From: Candidatus Melainabacteria bacterium
Lineage (GTDB): Bacteria > Cyanobacteriota > Vampirovibrionia > Obscuribacterales > Obscuribacteraceae
DNA length: 64,000 bases
Direction of reading: 5' to 3'
Assembly (NCBI GenBank): GCA_027451745.1
Contig: DAIDIP010000003.1
Coordinates: 84,390 to 148,389 of the forward strand
The notes under the pieces were generated by a model that did no database searches, was not told the origin of the DNA, and saw only the letters and a list, made by a program, of their open reading frames with translations. The position numbers and the translations under genes are program-made. The first letter of the stretch is position 1. Each line of letters begins with the position of its first letter. Positions 53,822 through 62,204 of this stretch are shown here, piece by piece.

Positions 53822-54868
53822 ATGCCCAAATTTACACTACCGCTAGCCGTAACCATTTTTTTTAGTTTTGCCACTCAGATAGTAATGTCTGTAGAGTTCA
53901 AGAAAGAAACTGCTCGCGCTGCTGCACCGTCTATTCTTTACGGCTCAGTGGCTCACTCCGCACTGTTTGACAATTTACGCGTATTGGGAATCAAATGTGA
54001 AATTCCGCAAGGAGCACAATATCCAATTGTAGCTGGTGTAGAAATATCTAGTCCGGCCTATTACAGTGGTATTGTAGCCAAAGATCAAATAATGAATTGC
54101 AAAATTACAGATACTGGATTTGCTATCACAATCAAACGTGGAGGTAAATTGTTTCAAGCTCAACTTAGATCTATGACGGCAGGGGTGGGTCCTGGTTTGC
54201 ATGGTGGTGTTGCTGGCAACTTCCACCCGTTTCTTCCTGCACAGATTGCCAAAGATGGCTTAAGGGGAGTTGAACAATCCAATCACCCAGATTGTTGGTT
54301 TGAGGCTAGCTTGGCAGCGCTCGCCAATACACCGCGGGGTCAGCAACTGATTTCAGGCATGATTACACGCGATGCAAGTGGATTTTACTGGGTGACGTTT
54401 CGTGGCAATCCAATGACGTCTGTGCTAGTAGATCAGTCTTCTTTGGGTGGGCTACGCGATCGTGCCACTTGGGCATCAATAATTGAGGCTGCTTCCTTGA
54501 AAAGCTACGATGCTAGAAAAATTGCACGCTCACTTCACTCTAGCAATATACCAGCAATTCAGATAGGCATGAAGTTATTAACGGGTGCTTCAGTGACAGC
54601 TATTCGTCCTGATGATTCGACACCAGAGGTAATACGACAAATATTAATAGGAGCAATGCAAAACCGCGTCCCCGTAGCACTGGCTAGCAAGAATCCAAGC
54701 GAGATAGGTGGTCCCACAGACCTGAAACCAAATCATGCCTATGCATTCGTTAGTATTGATCCTTTTAGCAACAATGTTACCCTGAAAGATGCTTACGGTG
54801 GGCGTTTGGACAGATCTCTGACTTTACTTATGAGAGAAATAAGATATGTCGCTTATCCAAATTGGTAA
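53822..54868 (+). CDS. Secreted PDZ-like plus calpain-like cysteine protease protein
   Basis: 348 residues with a signal peptide (about 1-24). A PDZ-like segment follows (about 55-115; VAGVEISSPAYYSGIVAKDQ). The catalytic domain (about 150-345) is calpain-like: HPDCWFEASLAALANTPRGQ (nucleophile Cys), NHAYAFVSIDP (His) and VTLKDAYGG where calpains have N-P-W. Family members are sometimes active peptidases and sometimes only binders; the Asn position is replaced here by Asp, so activity is uncertain. Probably acts outside the cytoplasm. Confidence 0.75.
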   Translation: MPKFTLPLAVTIFFSFATQIVMSVEFKKETARAAAPSILYGSVAHSALFDNLRVLGIKCEIPQGAQYPIVAGVEISSPAYYSGIVAKDQIMNCKITDTGFAITIKRGGKLFQAQLRSMTAGVGPGLHGGVAGNFHPFLPAQIAKDGLRGVEQSNHPDCWFEASLAALANTPRGQQLISGMITRDASGFYWVTFRGNPMTSVLVDQSSLGGLRDRATWASIIEAASLKSYDARKIARSLHSSNIPAIQIGMKLLTGASVTAIRPDDSTPEVIRQILIGAMQNRVPVALASKNPSEIGGPTDLKPNHAYAFVSIDPFSNNVTLKDAYGGRLDRSLTLLMREIRYVAYPNW

Positions 54869-54878
54869 GAAAGTCTAG

Positions 54879-55204
54879 AAGGATCGCAAGCTAAGCCCTA
54901 TTACTAGAAATTCGGTAGAGGCATTACACGAACAATTAGAAAAGAACGAGGCAAATGCTCGGCGAACCGTTGTCTTCTTTTCTGACACTGAGCACACTTT
55001 AAGCATCTTTGATGTTACAGCTAAAGAAGACGTGAAAAGCAATGCAAAGAACTTTTGTACTTGTTCCAAATGCACGTGACCGCATTGCTGGATCTAGCCA
55101 AGCCTTTCTCAGATGATAAAGATGATCTCACGTCATGGCAAGATGCGTGCTCTAAATGCAGTCAAAAGATAGTTGAGCAATTATCGGACCAAGGGCTGCT
55201 ATAA
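54879..55204 (+). pseudogene. Frameshifted gene remnant
   Basis: Two plus-strand frames read as one helical, Asp/Glu-rich protein: RKLSPITRNSVEALHEQLEK, RRTVVFFSDTEHTLSIFDVT in one and LYLFQMHVTALLDLAKPFSD, DLTSWQDACSKCSQKIVEQL in the next, ending TAA at 55204. A one-base shift near 55045 breaks the frame and there is no start codon after the upstream TAG. I do not recognise the family. It begins the decayed segment that leads to the IS element. Confidence 0.4.
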
Positions 55205-55271
55205 ACTGACACTTCAGGAGTTATTTCTCGAACCGCCAATTTCCGATAGCGAAACAACTGAGCCTAACTGT

Positions 55272-55580
55272 CTATGCCGCAATTATTTTCTTTAACTGCG
55301 GCAACCTCGGCACCTTTCTATGACGTTGACTTGCTGTCCATAAATCCATCGCCATCTGGGCGTTTAACCAGAATTGCGCCGTCGTGCCTAAAGCATCTGC
55401 AAAAATCATTGCTGTCTCCGGTGTAACACCGCGCCTCCCTTGAATAATTTCATTTACTTTGGATTGCGGCCAGTCTATATGACGAGCAAAACCACTCTGA
55501 CTTAACCCCAGCGGTTTCAAAAATTCTTCCAACAATATTTCACCCGCTCGCGTTGGCGCTCTGTCTATGTATTTGTGCAT
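55272..55580 (-). CDS. higA: HigA-type antitoxin (XRE HTH)
   Basis: 102 residues with the HigA pattern: RAPTRAGEILLEEFLKPLGL, SQSGFARHIDWPQSKVNEII, QGRRGVTPETAMIFADALG and TTAQFWLNAQMAMDLW. The HTH binds the operon promoter and the rest inhibits the toxin. It follows the toxin gene by eight bases, the reversed order typical of higBA. The whole pair looks intact. Confidence 0.95.
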   Translation of the reverse strand: MHKYIDRAPTRAGEILLEEFLKPLGLSQSGFARHIDWPQSKVNEIIQGRRGVTPETAMIFADALGTTAQFWLNAQMAMDLWTASQRHRKVPRLPQLKKIIAA

Positions 55581-55588
55581 AACCTCTC

Positions 55589-55879
55589 CTAATGATGATC
55601 AATAATCCTGACTTTATACGCCGTATCTATCTTCCAAACAAATATGACCCGCCATTGGTCATTAATACGAATACTATGAAACTTCTTTAAATTCCCTGTT
55701 AGCTTTTCAAGGCGGTTCGATGGCGGCACCCTCAAATCCTGAATATTTGAAGCAAATTCGATCATATCCAGTTTGCGCTTAGCAATGCCTCGTATATCTT
55801 GCGGAAATCGCGACGTCCCCTTGTCGCGAATGTCTCTAAATATTTTCTCTGTGAGATCATCTCCAAATGAGCCGATCAT
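55589..55879 (-). CDS. higB: HigB-type toxin (RelE fold)
   Basis: HigB cuts mRNA on the ribosome. The 96-residue product has IGSFGDDLTEKIFRDIRDKG, IAKRKLDMIEFASNIQDLRV, PPSNRLEKLTGNLKKFHSIR, INDQWRVIFVWK and the C-terminal VRIIDHH. The R-W-R-V-x-F core and terminal His/Tyr region match active RelE/HigB proteins. It heads the pair with higA. Confidence 0.95.
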   Translation of the reverse strand: MIGSFGDDLTEKIFRDIRDKGTSRFPQDIRGIAKRKLDMIEFASNIQDLRVPPSNRLEKLTGNLKKFHSIRINDQWRVIFVWKIDTAYKVRIIDHH

Positions 55880-55894
55880 AATATCTAAGAGTTA

Positions 55895-55921
55895 CCACTA
55901 TACCGTATAATAATATAGTAG
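55895..55921 (-). promoter_or_regulatory. Imperfect palindrome upstream of higB, likely HigA operator
   Basis: CCACTATA and TATAGTAG (7 of 8 positions match as inverted halves) are separated by 11 bases and end 42 to 16 bases before the higB ATG. A TTGACA lies farther upstream on the minus strand (55934-55939). Position and symmetry suit an autoregulatory site. Confidence 0.5.
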
Positions 55922-56026
55922 CAAAAACTAGCTTGCTTTGTCAATCGTGCTGATTTTGCGGGTTATCCATATGTAGAAAAGCAAATAGGCGCTCAATTAC
56001 CAATATATTGGTTGAGATGAGTTCAA

Positions 56027-56101
56027 ATGGTACAGCGAGCAATTATTTATGCCAGAGTATCAACTGACGATCAGCATTGTGAGCGTCAGGTATCTGAACT
56101 G
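56027..56101 (+). pseudogene. N-terminal fragment of a serine recombinase, cut by the IS element
   Basis: ATG at 56027 reads MVQRAIIYARVSTDDQHCER, QVSEL, the start of a resolvase/invertase catalytic domain with the nucleophile Ser in YARVSTDDQ. Reading then enters the IS left end and stops. The remaining domain is not found on the other side of the IS, so more than a simple insertion has happened. Confidence 0.8.
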
Positions 56102-56177
56102 GCCCCCCAAAAAATGTAGACAGTGATCGTAGAAGAAAGCTGCTCCAAGTGAGACAATTATCAACAAGAGGAAACCA

Positions 56178-56463
56178 ATGTCTACAGATAAATCGAATTA
56201 CACAAAAGAGTTTAGAGAAAATGCAGTGCGGTTAGCACTTAGCAGCGATAAAAGTCGAGCAGCGGTAGCTAGAGAGCTGGGTATTCCAGATTGGACGCTC
56301 AGGGATTGGGTACGTACGTACATATATCAAGCAATCTAATCAAAATGGCTCCAAGCCTGCTGTTGATGAATTGCTTCGGCTGCAAAAAGAAAATAGGCAG
56401 CTTAAGCTAGAAAACGACATACTAAAAAAGTCCGCAGCGTATTTTGCAAAACACCAGGTGTAA
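56178..56463 (+). pseudogene. IS3 orfA, broken by a tetranucleotide expansion
   Basis: ATG at 56178 reads MSTDKSNYTKEFRENAVRLA ... ELGIPDWTLRDWVRTY, an HTH of IS3-type OrfA, then stops early. A GTAC triplet repeat (GTACGTACGTAC near 56310-56322) explains it: with two copies the frame continues as IKQSNQNGSKPAVDELLRLQ, KENRQLKLENDILKKSAAYF to TAA 56463. The gain of one GTAC therefore killed the gene. Confidence 0.8.
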
Positions 56464-56472
56464 AGTACGCAT

Positions 56473-57319
56473 TTGCACCGTCAGCTAATCTCAGTGGCGG
56501 TGCTCTGCAAAGTCCTGGAAGTGTCTAAATCTGGTTTTTACAAATGGCTGCACGCTGAGCCCAGCAAGCGTGCAATTAAGCAGCAACAATTAACGGAGAA
56601 AATAAAAATGATTCATCAGGCAAGCCGAAATAATTACAGCTCACCTCGTGTGCATGAAGAGCTCAAGCACAAAGGAATACACTGTAATCACAAAACAGTA
56701 GAAAAAATCATGCGCGATAATGGCATTAGAGCAAAGAGACAAAAAAAAATTCAAAGTAACAACAAACTCCAAGCATAATCTTCCAATCGCTAAAAACCTG
56801 CTGAATAGACAATTTAAAGTAGATATGCAAGATCAAACTTGGGTAAGTGACATTACCTACCTTTGGACCAATGAAGGTTGGCTATACCTCGCGGTTTTTA
56901 TCGATCTTTTTTCACGACGAGTTGTTGGTTGGTCAATGTCACCCACGATGAACGCTGAATTTATTCTAAATGCTTTTCGCATGGCTATTGGCAGAAGAGC
57001 ACGAAAAGTGGCTCCATTGGTTCATTCAGATCGTGGTAGCCAATACGCAAGCGATATCTTTCGTGCAGAACTGAAATTACGTTCTTGCTTGCAAAGCATG
57101 AGCCGCAAAGGTAACTGTTGGGATAATGCAGTTGCAGAAAGGTTCTTCAGCAGTCTAAAACTTGAGCTAGTAAATCATGAAAAATTCAAAACGAGAAAAG
57201 AAGCTCAAGAAAAGATATTTGATTACATTGAGGCGTACTACAATAGACAAAGAATTCATTCATCACTTAATTACTTAAGTCCTGAACAATTTGAAATGTC
57301 AAAACAAAACGTGGCTTGA
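56473..57319 (+). pseudogene. IS3 orfB transposase (DDE), frameshifted
   Basis: The first frame (56473-56778) reads LEVSKSGFYKWLHAEPSKRA, SSPRVHEELKHKGIHCNHKT, VEKIMRDNGIRAKRQKK and the second (from 56720) KVDMQDQTWVSDITYLWTNE, PLVHSDRGSQYAS, NAVAERFFSSLKLE. The DDE residues are in SDITY, HSDRGSQ and ERFFSSLK. The frames meet at a run of nine A (56741-56749), so a slip of one base joins them. This is likely loss of function; a programmed shift in orfB is not usual. Confidence 0.85.
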
Positions 57320-57368
57320 AGCATCTTCCCTACGATTGCTGTCCACTAAAAAGTGGTAAAGCCCAGGT

Positions 57369-57482
57369 AAGGACCAAGTACAAATTTATGATTATATTGA
57401 TTGGCAAAGCGCTCTTTTATTGAAGATGTACGAAAAACGAGCGAAGGAGTATAAAGATATGGGCTACGAGATCCGCTCTTAA
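57369..57482 (+). pseudogene. C-terminal tail of an SF2 (DEAD/DEAH-type) helicase
   Basis: Immediately after the IS right end the plus strand reads KDQVQIYDYIDWQSALLLKM then YEKRAKEYKDMGYEIRS and stops. The I-Y-D-Y-x-D ... M-Y-E-K-R-x-x-x-Y-x-x-x-G-Y pattern is typical of the last 30 residues of DEAD/DEAH helicase-like proteins. There is no start and the rest of the gene is absent, so it is a remnant. Confidence 0.6.
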
Positions 57483-58174
57483 ATCAGAGTTGATAAATAT
57501 TATTTGACAATCTTTTAACTCAATATCTTTGATTCCACTCGTTATGTTTTCATACGTCTTATGAATTAGCAAGATGATGATCGCTACGATTGGCGATCAG
57601 AATGAAAAGTATTCTAAAGCGAAGCACTGGTCGATCCAATGAGTTTTTCTTTTGTGGATATCCTTAAATCTGCGCACTCATACAATTTCAGCAAACTTCT
57701 TAAGATCTACATTGGCATTGGTTGTACGATTGATTTATTAAGTCAGATGGCAGCCTAATACAGTCAAGGCTGCCATCTTAAAGTAAGCATTTACCAGCTT
57801 GGCGAGCCGGTGTAATTTAGTTTTGGGTTATTCAATTGTCAGCCGTTTGAATTTCTGCAAACCCCTCCTTAATTTATAGAGCGAAGAATTTCAGTTATTT
57901 AACGAAGGAAAATTGAACTTTTCCACTAATAAAAATATCAAAAAATTTCTCAGGGGTGGGAAGCATTAACAATTTTTTTATTCACCGAGCAGCTTTTAAT
58001 TTAGATGCACCGCCCATGCATTTTTCAAAATGCATGATTAAAAAAAGTTGGATTTTCTCTGGGTGGTTTTCATTTTTGAATACACTTTTAAATAGATAGT
58101 AAGAAAAAAATCTGCTCATCTGTCTTTTGTATTCAGGGCAAAATCAGAGTTAATTTTAAAGGAGGAAATGAAAT
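57483..58174. other. Long AT-rich leader region before hsp20
   Basis: About 690 bases with no recognisable gene on either strand. It holds a terminator-like hairpin (57745-57778) and presumably the heat-shock promoter. A stretch CCCCTCCTTAA at 57864-57874 could pair with the hsp20 ribosome site (TTAAAGGAGG near 58157); the distance of about 290 bases makes that speculative. Confidence 0.45.
57745..57778. terminator. Perfect hairpin, likely terminator
   Basis: AGATGGCAGCC and GGCTGCCATCT form an 11-bp perfect stem with a 12-base loop. The flanks are AT-rich (TAAGTC ... TAAAGTAA). It follows the helicase remnant and precedes the hsp20 leader. Confidence 0.65.
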
Positions 58175-58738
58175 ATGACTTTGATATTAAAGAATTTAAC
58201 ACCCTGGGCACGGAAACAATTGCCCGGTAGAAGAACAACAAATGAATATAGTGTAATGCCCACTTTGTGGAGCGACTTTGATCGCCCTTTTCAAGAAATG
58301 GGGCGTTTGTTTGATCAGGTCTTTGGATTAGAAGAATCAACTAGCTCGGGCATGGTGGGTGGCCAGTTTATGCCGTCACTTGACGTACATGAGACCGACA
58401 AGGAGTTTCAAATTAGCGTTGAAACACCCGGTATGGAAGAAAAAGATATTGATATATCTATATCACGTGATGTGCTAACTATAAGTGGGGAAAAGAAGGA
58501 AGAAAGAAAAGAAGATTCTAAAGGAAGTTATCGGCTTGAACGCCGCTATGGTTCTTTTAGTAGATCAATACCACTGCCTGAAAATTGTGTTGACACAGAT
58601 AAGGCGCAGGCTTCATATAAAAATGGGGTATTGACTGTCAAATTGCCGAAGACCGGCGGTTATAAAGAAAGCGTTAAAAAGATACCAATTAAAGCTGGTC
58701 AATCGGTCAACAAGGGTGATAATGGCGCCTCTTCATGA
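58175..58738 (+). CDS. Cytosolic small heat-shock protein Hsp20
   Basis: A 187-residue ATP-independent chaperone that holds unfolding proteins. The alpha-crystallin domain (about 70-165) has FMPSLDVHETDKEFQISVET, PGMEEKDIDISISRDVLTIS and the conserved SYKNGVLTVKLPK end. The N-terminal 60 residues are Phe/Leu-rich as usual. A strong ribosome site (AAAGGAGGAAA) precedes the ATG. It is followed after 37 bases by a PAS histidine kinase gene on the same strand, an unusual partner. Confidence 0.96.
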   Translation: MTLILKNLTPWARKQLPGRRTTNEYSVMPTLWSDFDRPFQEMGRLFDQVFGLEESTSSGMVGGQFMPSLDVHETDKEFQISVETPGMEEKDIDISISRDVLTISGEKKEERKEDSKGSYRLERRYGSFSRSIPLPENCVDTDKAQASYKNGVLTVKLPKTGGYKESVKKIPIKAGQSVNKGDNGASS

Positions 58739-58744
58739 GGCGCC
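58724..58744 (+). terminator. GC-rich hairpin at the hsp20 stop codon
   Basis: GGCGCCTC and GAGGCGCC form an 8-bp perfect stem with a five-base loop that covers the hsp20 stop. It is very GC-rich for this region. No T-run follows, so it probably attenuates read-through into the kinase gene or protects the hsp20 message. Confidence 0.6.
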
Positions 58745-58775
58745 GCTGCCGGGCTTGCCATAAGCTTGGAATTTT

Positions 58776-59978
58776 ATGGACTGGAAGTGCATTCTTAACT
58801 ATCTACCGTTTAATTGGTTGCCCAAAAGATGTTTATTATCTGGCAATACCGGTATTCTCGCGAATATAGCAAATCAAATGCATCGTGAGTTAGATCAAGC
58901 TAGTTTGCTTGATCTAACTCACGATGCAATAGTGGTGCGTGAGTTAAATGGCACTCTTCAATATTGGAATCAGGGCGCCCAGGAAATGTATGGCTACACA
59001 TATGAAGATATAAAAGGGCGACACTTGCATGAATTTTTAAAGACAGAGTTTCCAAAACCCAAGGAGCAGATTGATCAAGAGGTATTGTCTACCGGTCGGT
59101 GGGATGGTGAATTAATACAATATACAAAAGATGGGCGCAGAATTATTGTAGATAGCAGGCAAGTTTTAAAAACAGATGGAGAAAATAAGTCATTTAAGGT
59201 ACTGGAAATTAATACCGATATAACTGAGCGCAGGCAAGCTGAACAGCGACAATTAACTTTAGTTGAATTAGAAAGATCAAAAGCGGAGCTTGAACGTTTT
59301 GCTTATTTTGCCTCTCACGATCTCCAGGAACCTTTACGGGGAATAGCAGGCTGTTTGCAAATTCTGGAAAAAACATATAACAATAAATTAGACGATAACG
59401 CCAAAGAATTAATTCAACATTCTATTGATGCTACCGCACGGTTACGTCAGATTGTCAGCGATTTACTTTCGCTTTCGCAAGGTAGACATAATGATGTTGC
59501 CTTTGAGGCTCTTGATTTGTCACAATTGCTTGATCAGGCAAAAAAGAATTTAGCAGTAGCTATCAAAGAATCGCAAGCCTTGATTACTAATGATCCCTTG
59601 CCAATTTTGCCAGTATATCGTGCTTTAATTATTCAGCTTTTCCAAAATCTTATTGGCAATGCGATTAAATTCCGCACTAGCAACCCTCCCAAAATTCATA
59701 TAGGAGCCCAATACATGGAAGGACAATGGTTGTTATCCGTACGGGATAATGGCATAGGATTTGAACAAAAATATGCCGATAGAATTTTTCAGGCATTCGA
59801 GAGACTAAATAGCAGAAGCAGTTACCCAGGCACAGGTATTGGCCTTGCTATTTGCAAGCAAACAGTCGAACAACATGGTGGCACGATTTGGGCAAAGTCT
59901 GAACCAGGTCAGGGTGCAACATTTTATTTTACCCTCATGAATAAACAGGCGGATCAAAAAGTACAAGGTAATAAGTAA
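58776..59978 (+). CDS. PAS-domain sensor histidine kinase
   Basis: 400 residues, no membrane segment. A PAS domain (about 40-150; LLDLTHDAIVVRELNGTLQY, WNQGAQEMYGYTYEDIKGRH) leads to a HisKA domain with the phospho-acceptor His in YFASHDLQEPLRGIAG. The ATPase domain follows (LIGNAIKFR N-box, VRDNGIGFE, YPGTGIGLAICKQTVEQHGG). It is complete for a cytosolic kinase. The start could also be the ATG at 58878, which would put a perfect inverted repeat directly at the start codon. Its partner regulator is unknown; the hsp20 neighbour suggests a stress signal. Confidence 0.92.
   Translation: MDWKCILNYLPFNWLPKRCLLSGNTGILANIANQMHRELDQASLLDLTHDAIVVRELNGTLQYWNQGAQEMYGYTYEDIKGRHLHEFLKTEFPKPKEQIDQEVLSTGRWDGELIQYTKDGRRIIVDSRQVLKTDGENKSFKVLEINTDITERRQAEQRQLTLVELERSKAELERFAYFASHDLQEPLRGIAGCLQILEKTYNNKLDDNAKELIQHSIDATARLRQIVSDLLSLSQGRHNDVAFEALDLSQLLDQAKKNLAVAIKESQALITNDPLPILPVYRALIIQLFQNLIGNAIKFRTSNPPKIHIGAQYMEGQWLLSVRDNGIGFEQKYADRIFQAFERLNSRSSYPGTGIGLAICKQTVEQHGGTIWAKSEPGQGATFYFTLMNKQADQKVQGNK
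58880..58927. repeat. Perfect 21-bp inverted repeat inside the kinase gene
   Basis: Arms GCATCGTGAGTTAGATCAAGC-like at 58880-58900 and its exact complement at 58907-58927, with a six-base loop (TAGTTT). It lies in codons for residues 36-51 at the start of the PAS domain. In mRNA it would form a strong hairpin; in DNA it could be a binding site. Confidence 0.9.
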
Positions 59979-60024
59979 TAAATAAAGTACTCACCAAAAC
60001 AATTATTATGAGCTGCAATGAGCT

Positions 60025-60912
60025 TTATTCAGACCATGTAGCTATTTTCTGCCAGCACTTGGTAATTGCTTCTTGAGCAGAAGTATTGTCCAGATTACCA
60101 GACGCCAGGTTCTGCACTTCGTTTTTTAAATCGCTTACTTCCTTAGCATGGGGGGCATCCGAACTAGCAGCGTATTCAGACAATGAGTCGGAAGCTACCT
60201 GTAGGGCAGCCTTTGCCTCTTCTTCTTTATGCTGTTTAATTGCTTCACGAGCAATGAGCAGATTTGTACTGGCTCGTTCCAGTGGAAGATCCGCAACGAT
60301 ATACTCGAATACCACGCCTGTTTGAATGATAGCTAAGGCTTGATCGGCTTCGCCTAATTTATCCTCGGCCAAGGCTTGTTTGGCTTTTTCTAACCCTGCA
60401 AGGGCAAGATTGATATCTAATTGGGCACGGCTTTCACGCATTTCAACATTAGCTGCAACAGGGCGGTGCTGGCTGGTAGCTTCGGCCTGGTCGGCTTCTT
60501 TCTTAGATGTACGCACAGGTTCTAATAATGCTACAGCGTTCAATTCTTCATGCAGAGTGACTAATGATGGTTGTACCTGGTCTTTATCTTCATAACGAAG
60601 TTTACCGGCTGTTACCTGAGTTTCCACATCGAACGTTGGCAGAGCAGTTTTGATTATATTGGCAAGAGTGAGGCCTTTCTCAACCTGTTCTTTAGCACGG
60701 CTGACGTCCTTAATTTTGAGAGCCTGACGGGCCTTGTCCACATGAATTAAAATTTGTCCGGCTGAAAGCGAGATGCTTTCTTTTTCCTGATCAGTTAACT
60801 TAACTTCGGGGCTTATGTTTACTTTTGATGTTATTCTAGGCTGTCCTAATACGCTTGGTGTAATTAAAATAGTCGTTGCTGTTAGTAAAGCTATATATCT
60901 TATATGTTTCAT
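60025..60912 (-). CDS. YfdX-family exported protein, copy 2
   Basis: 295 residues with a signal peptide (about 1-23, ending LGQP). The YfdX pattern is present: SAGQILIHVDKARQALKIKD, EKGLTLANIIKTALPTFDVE, SQHRPVAANVEMRESRAQLD, LADLPLERASTNLLIAREAI-like (VADLPLERASTNLLIAREAI) and an alanine-rich helical end. YfdX proteins are periplasmic, stress-linked and thought to help keep proteins soluble at low pH or heat. It is 41 bases downstream of its paralogue, and both align over their whole lengths, so they arose by duplication. Confidence 0.88.
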   Translation of the reverse strand: MKHIRYIALLTATTILITPSVLGQPRITSKVNISPEVKLTDQEKESISLSAGQILIHVDKARQALKIKDVSRAKEQVEKGLTLANIIKTALPTFDVETQVTAGKLRYEDKDQVQPSLVTLHEELNAVALLEPVRTSKKEADQAEATSQHRPVAANVEMRESRAQLDINLALAGLEKAKQALAEDKLGEADQALAIIQTGVVFEYIVADLPLERASTNLLIAREAIKQHKEEEAKAALQVASDSLSEYAASSDAPHAKEVSDLKNEVQNLASGNLDNTSAQEAITKCWQKIATWSE

Positions 60913-60953
60913 TGGCTAATTTCTCCTAAATTTCCTAAACTTTGATATTTAAT

Positions 60954-61874
60954 TTATTGCTTAAACCAATGCGTGACCGTATTCCACCAGTTCGTGAGTT
61001 TTTCTTGTGACGCTTTTGCATTTGCTTGTTGCATGGATGCTGAAAGCGATTGGATCTCCGCACGCAACTGTGAACTTTCCCTAGCCCTATTCGAGCCTAC
61101 CGTTTTTTCATATTCTTGCAGTGAATCCTGAGCTACCTGTAAAGCTAGCTTTGCCTGATCAAACTTATTATCTTTAATCGCCTGGCGGGCAAGCACTAAG
61201 TTAGCTTGAACACGTTCCAGAGGAAGATCAGACACCACATACTCCGTAACTACACCAGTTTGAATGATTGACAAAGCATTATCAGCAGATGATGATTTGT
61301 TTTCTAAAAGATATTTTCTTGCTTGTTCAAGACCAGATAAGGCCAGTCCAACATCAAGAAGTGCTCGACTTTCATGCAATTTTACATCTTGCACAACCTG
61401 ACCAGTTTCCCCTGCAAATTTCTTTGCAGCTTCGCGTTTGGCCGCACGAACTGGGCCCATCACGGTTTCCACATTTAATTCATCATGGAGAGTAACTAGT
61501 AGTGGCTGCACCTTTGATTGGTCTTCATACTTATATTGACCAGCAGCAAGTTTAGTTGTCACTAAATAGCTTGGCATAGCCGTTTTTATGATATTCCCTA
61601 ACGTAAGTGCCTTATCGACCTCGTGTTTAGCACCAATAATATTTTTTACCTTAAGATCATTTCTGGCATGGTCAACATGGTTAAGTAATTTGCCAGCTGC
61701 GATTGATAAACCTTGTTCTTCCTGAGCAGTTAAAGTTGTCTCCGGCTTTGCGTCCACATTAGATATGATTCGTGGCGTACTAGCGAAAACAGCAGGCGAC
61801 AAAAAGGCTAGGGTACCACATGTGGCGACAAGGCTAGATGAAACAGCAATATTTTTCAGTACATTTCTCATCAT
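60954..61874 (-). CDS. YfdX-family exported protein, copy 1
   Basis: 306 residues with a signal peptide (about 1-31, ending VFA). It matches its neighbour in order: AAGKLLNHVDHARNDLKVKN, DKALTLGNIIKTAMPSYLVT, QVVQDVKLHESRALLDVGLA, VSDLPLERVQANLVLARQAI and the C-terminal helix ending WWNTVTHWFKQ. It follows the small membrane-protein gene by about 21 bases, so the order from promoter is exported Hsp20, small membrane protein, YfdX, YfdX. Confidence 0.88.
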   Translation of the reverse strand: MMRNVLKNIAVSSSLVATCGTLAFLSPAVFASTPRIISNVDAKPETTLTAQEEQGLSIAAGKLLNHVDHARNDLKVKNIIGAKHEVDKALTLGNIIKTAMPSYLVTTKLAAGQYKYEDQSKVQPLLVTLHDELNVETVMGPVRAAKREAAKKFAGETGQVVQDVKLHESRALLDVGLALSGLEQARKYLLENKSSSADNALSIIQTGVVTEYVVSDLPLERVQANLVLARQAIKDNKFDQAKLALQVAQDSLQEYEKTVGSNRARESSQLRAEIQSLSASMQQANAKASQEKLTNWWNTVTHWFKQ

Positions 61875-61895
61875 GTTTCTCCTTTTTTTTATAAG

Positions 61896-62204
61896 CTATC
61901 TAGTGACAATGGTTTTTAATCTTAGTCCGGTAGGTTCCGGTTCAGGCACGATATACCAAGGTGCTTGTGGTACCGTATTTGACGCCAAGAATTGTTGTTG
62001 ATAGCCTGAAGAGAAATCTTGGCGATTTTGATAGTTAAAGCCCTGTATCAATCTATTTGGTTCATTACTCAATATATTTCGATGTTCTGAAATACTCTTG
62101 CAAAAAACCAGTGCATCGAACAGTCCGGCCAAAACCAGAACAATACCAACAATAGCTAAAGCGTTATTACTTATCCGAGTTATAATCCGGCTAAATCTAT
62201 TCAT
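61896..62204 (-). CDS. Small single-pass membrane protein in the stress operon
   Basis: 102 residues with one membrane helix (about residues 16-36; ALAIVGIVLVLAGLFDALVF), an N-terminal cytoplasmic basic stretch and a Gln/Asn/Pro-rich outer part (NPQ-rich, QAPWYIVPEPEPTG). Not a recognised family. Its ATG overlaps the stop of the exported Hsp20 gene by four bases, so both are translated together. It could anchor or assist the periplasmic chaperones. Confidence 0.7.
   Translation of the reverse strand: MNRFSRIITRISNNALAIVGIVLVLAGLFDALVFCKSISEHRNILSNEPNRLIQGFNYQNRQDFSSGYQQQFLASNTVPQAPWYIVPEPEPTGLRLKTIVTR

Larger units (their letters stand above)
56100..57365 (+). mobile_element. IS3-family insertion sequence, inactive
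   Basis: About 1.27 kb. The ends are imperfect inverted repeats: left TGGCCCCCC...TGTAGACAGTGATCGTAG, right (reverse complement) TGGGCTTTACC...AGTGGACAGCAATCGTAG. Inside are the two usual genes, both broken. No target duplication is evident (left flank GAAC, right flank GGTA). It separates a resolvase fragment from a helicase C-terminal tail. Confidence 0.85.

Noticed and set aside
57864..58166. RNA thermometer in front of hsp20
   Set aside because: A possible pairing of CCTCCTTAA with the ribosome site exists, but the 290-base distance and lack of a local hairpin make it too weak to claim.
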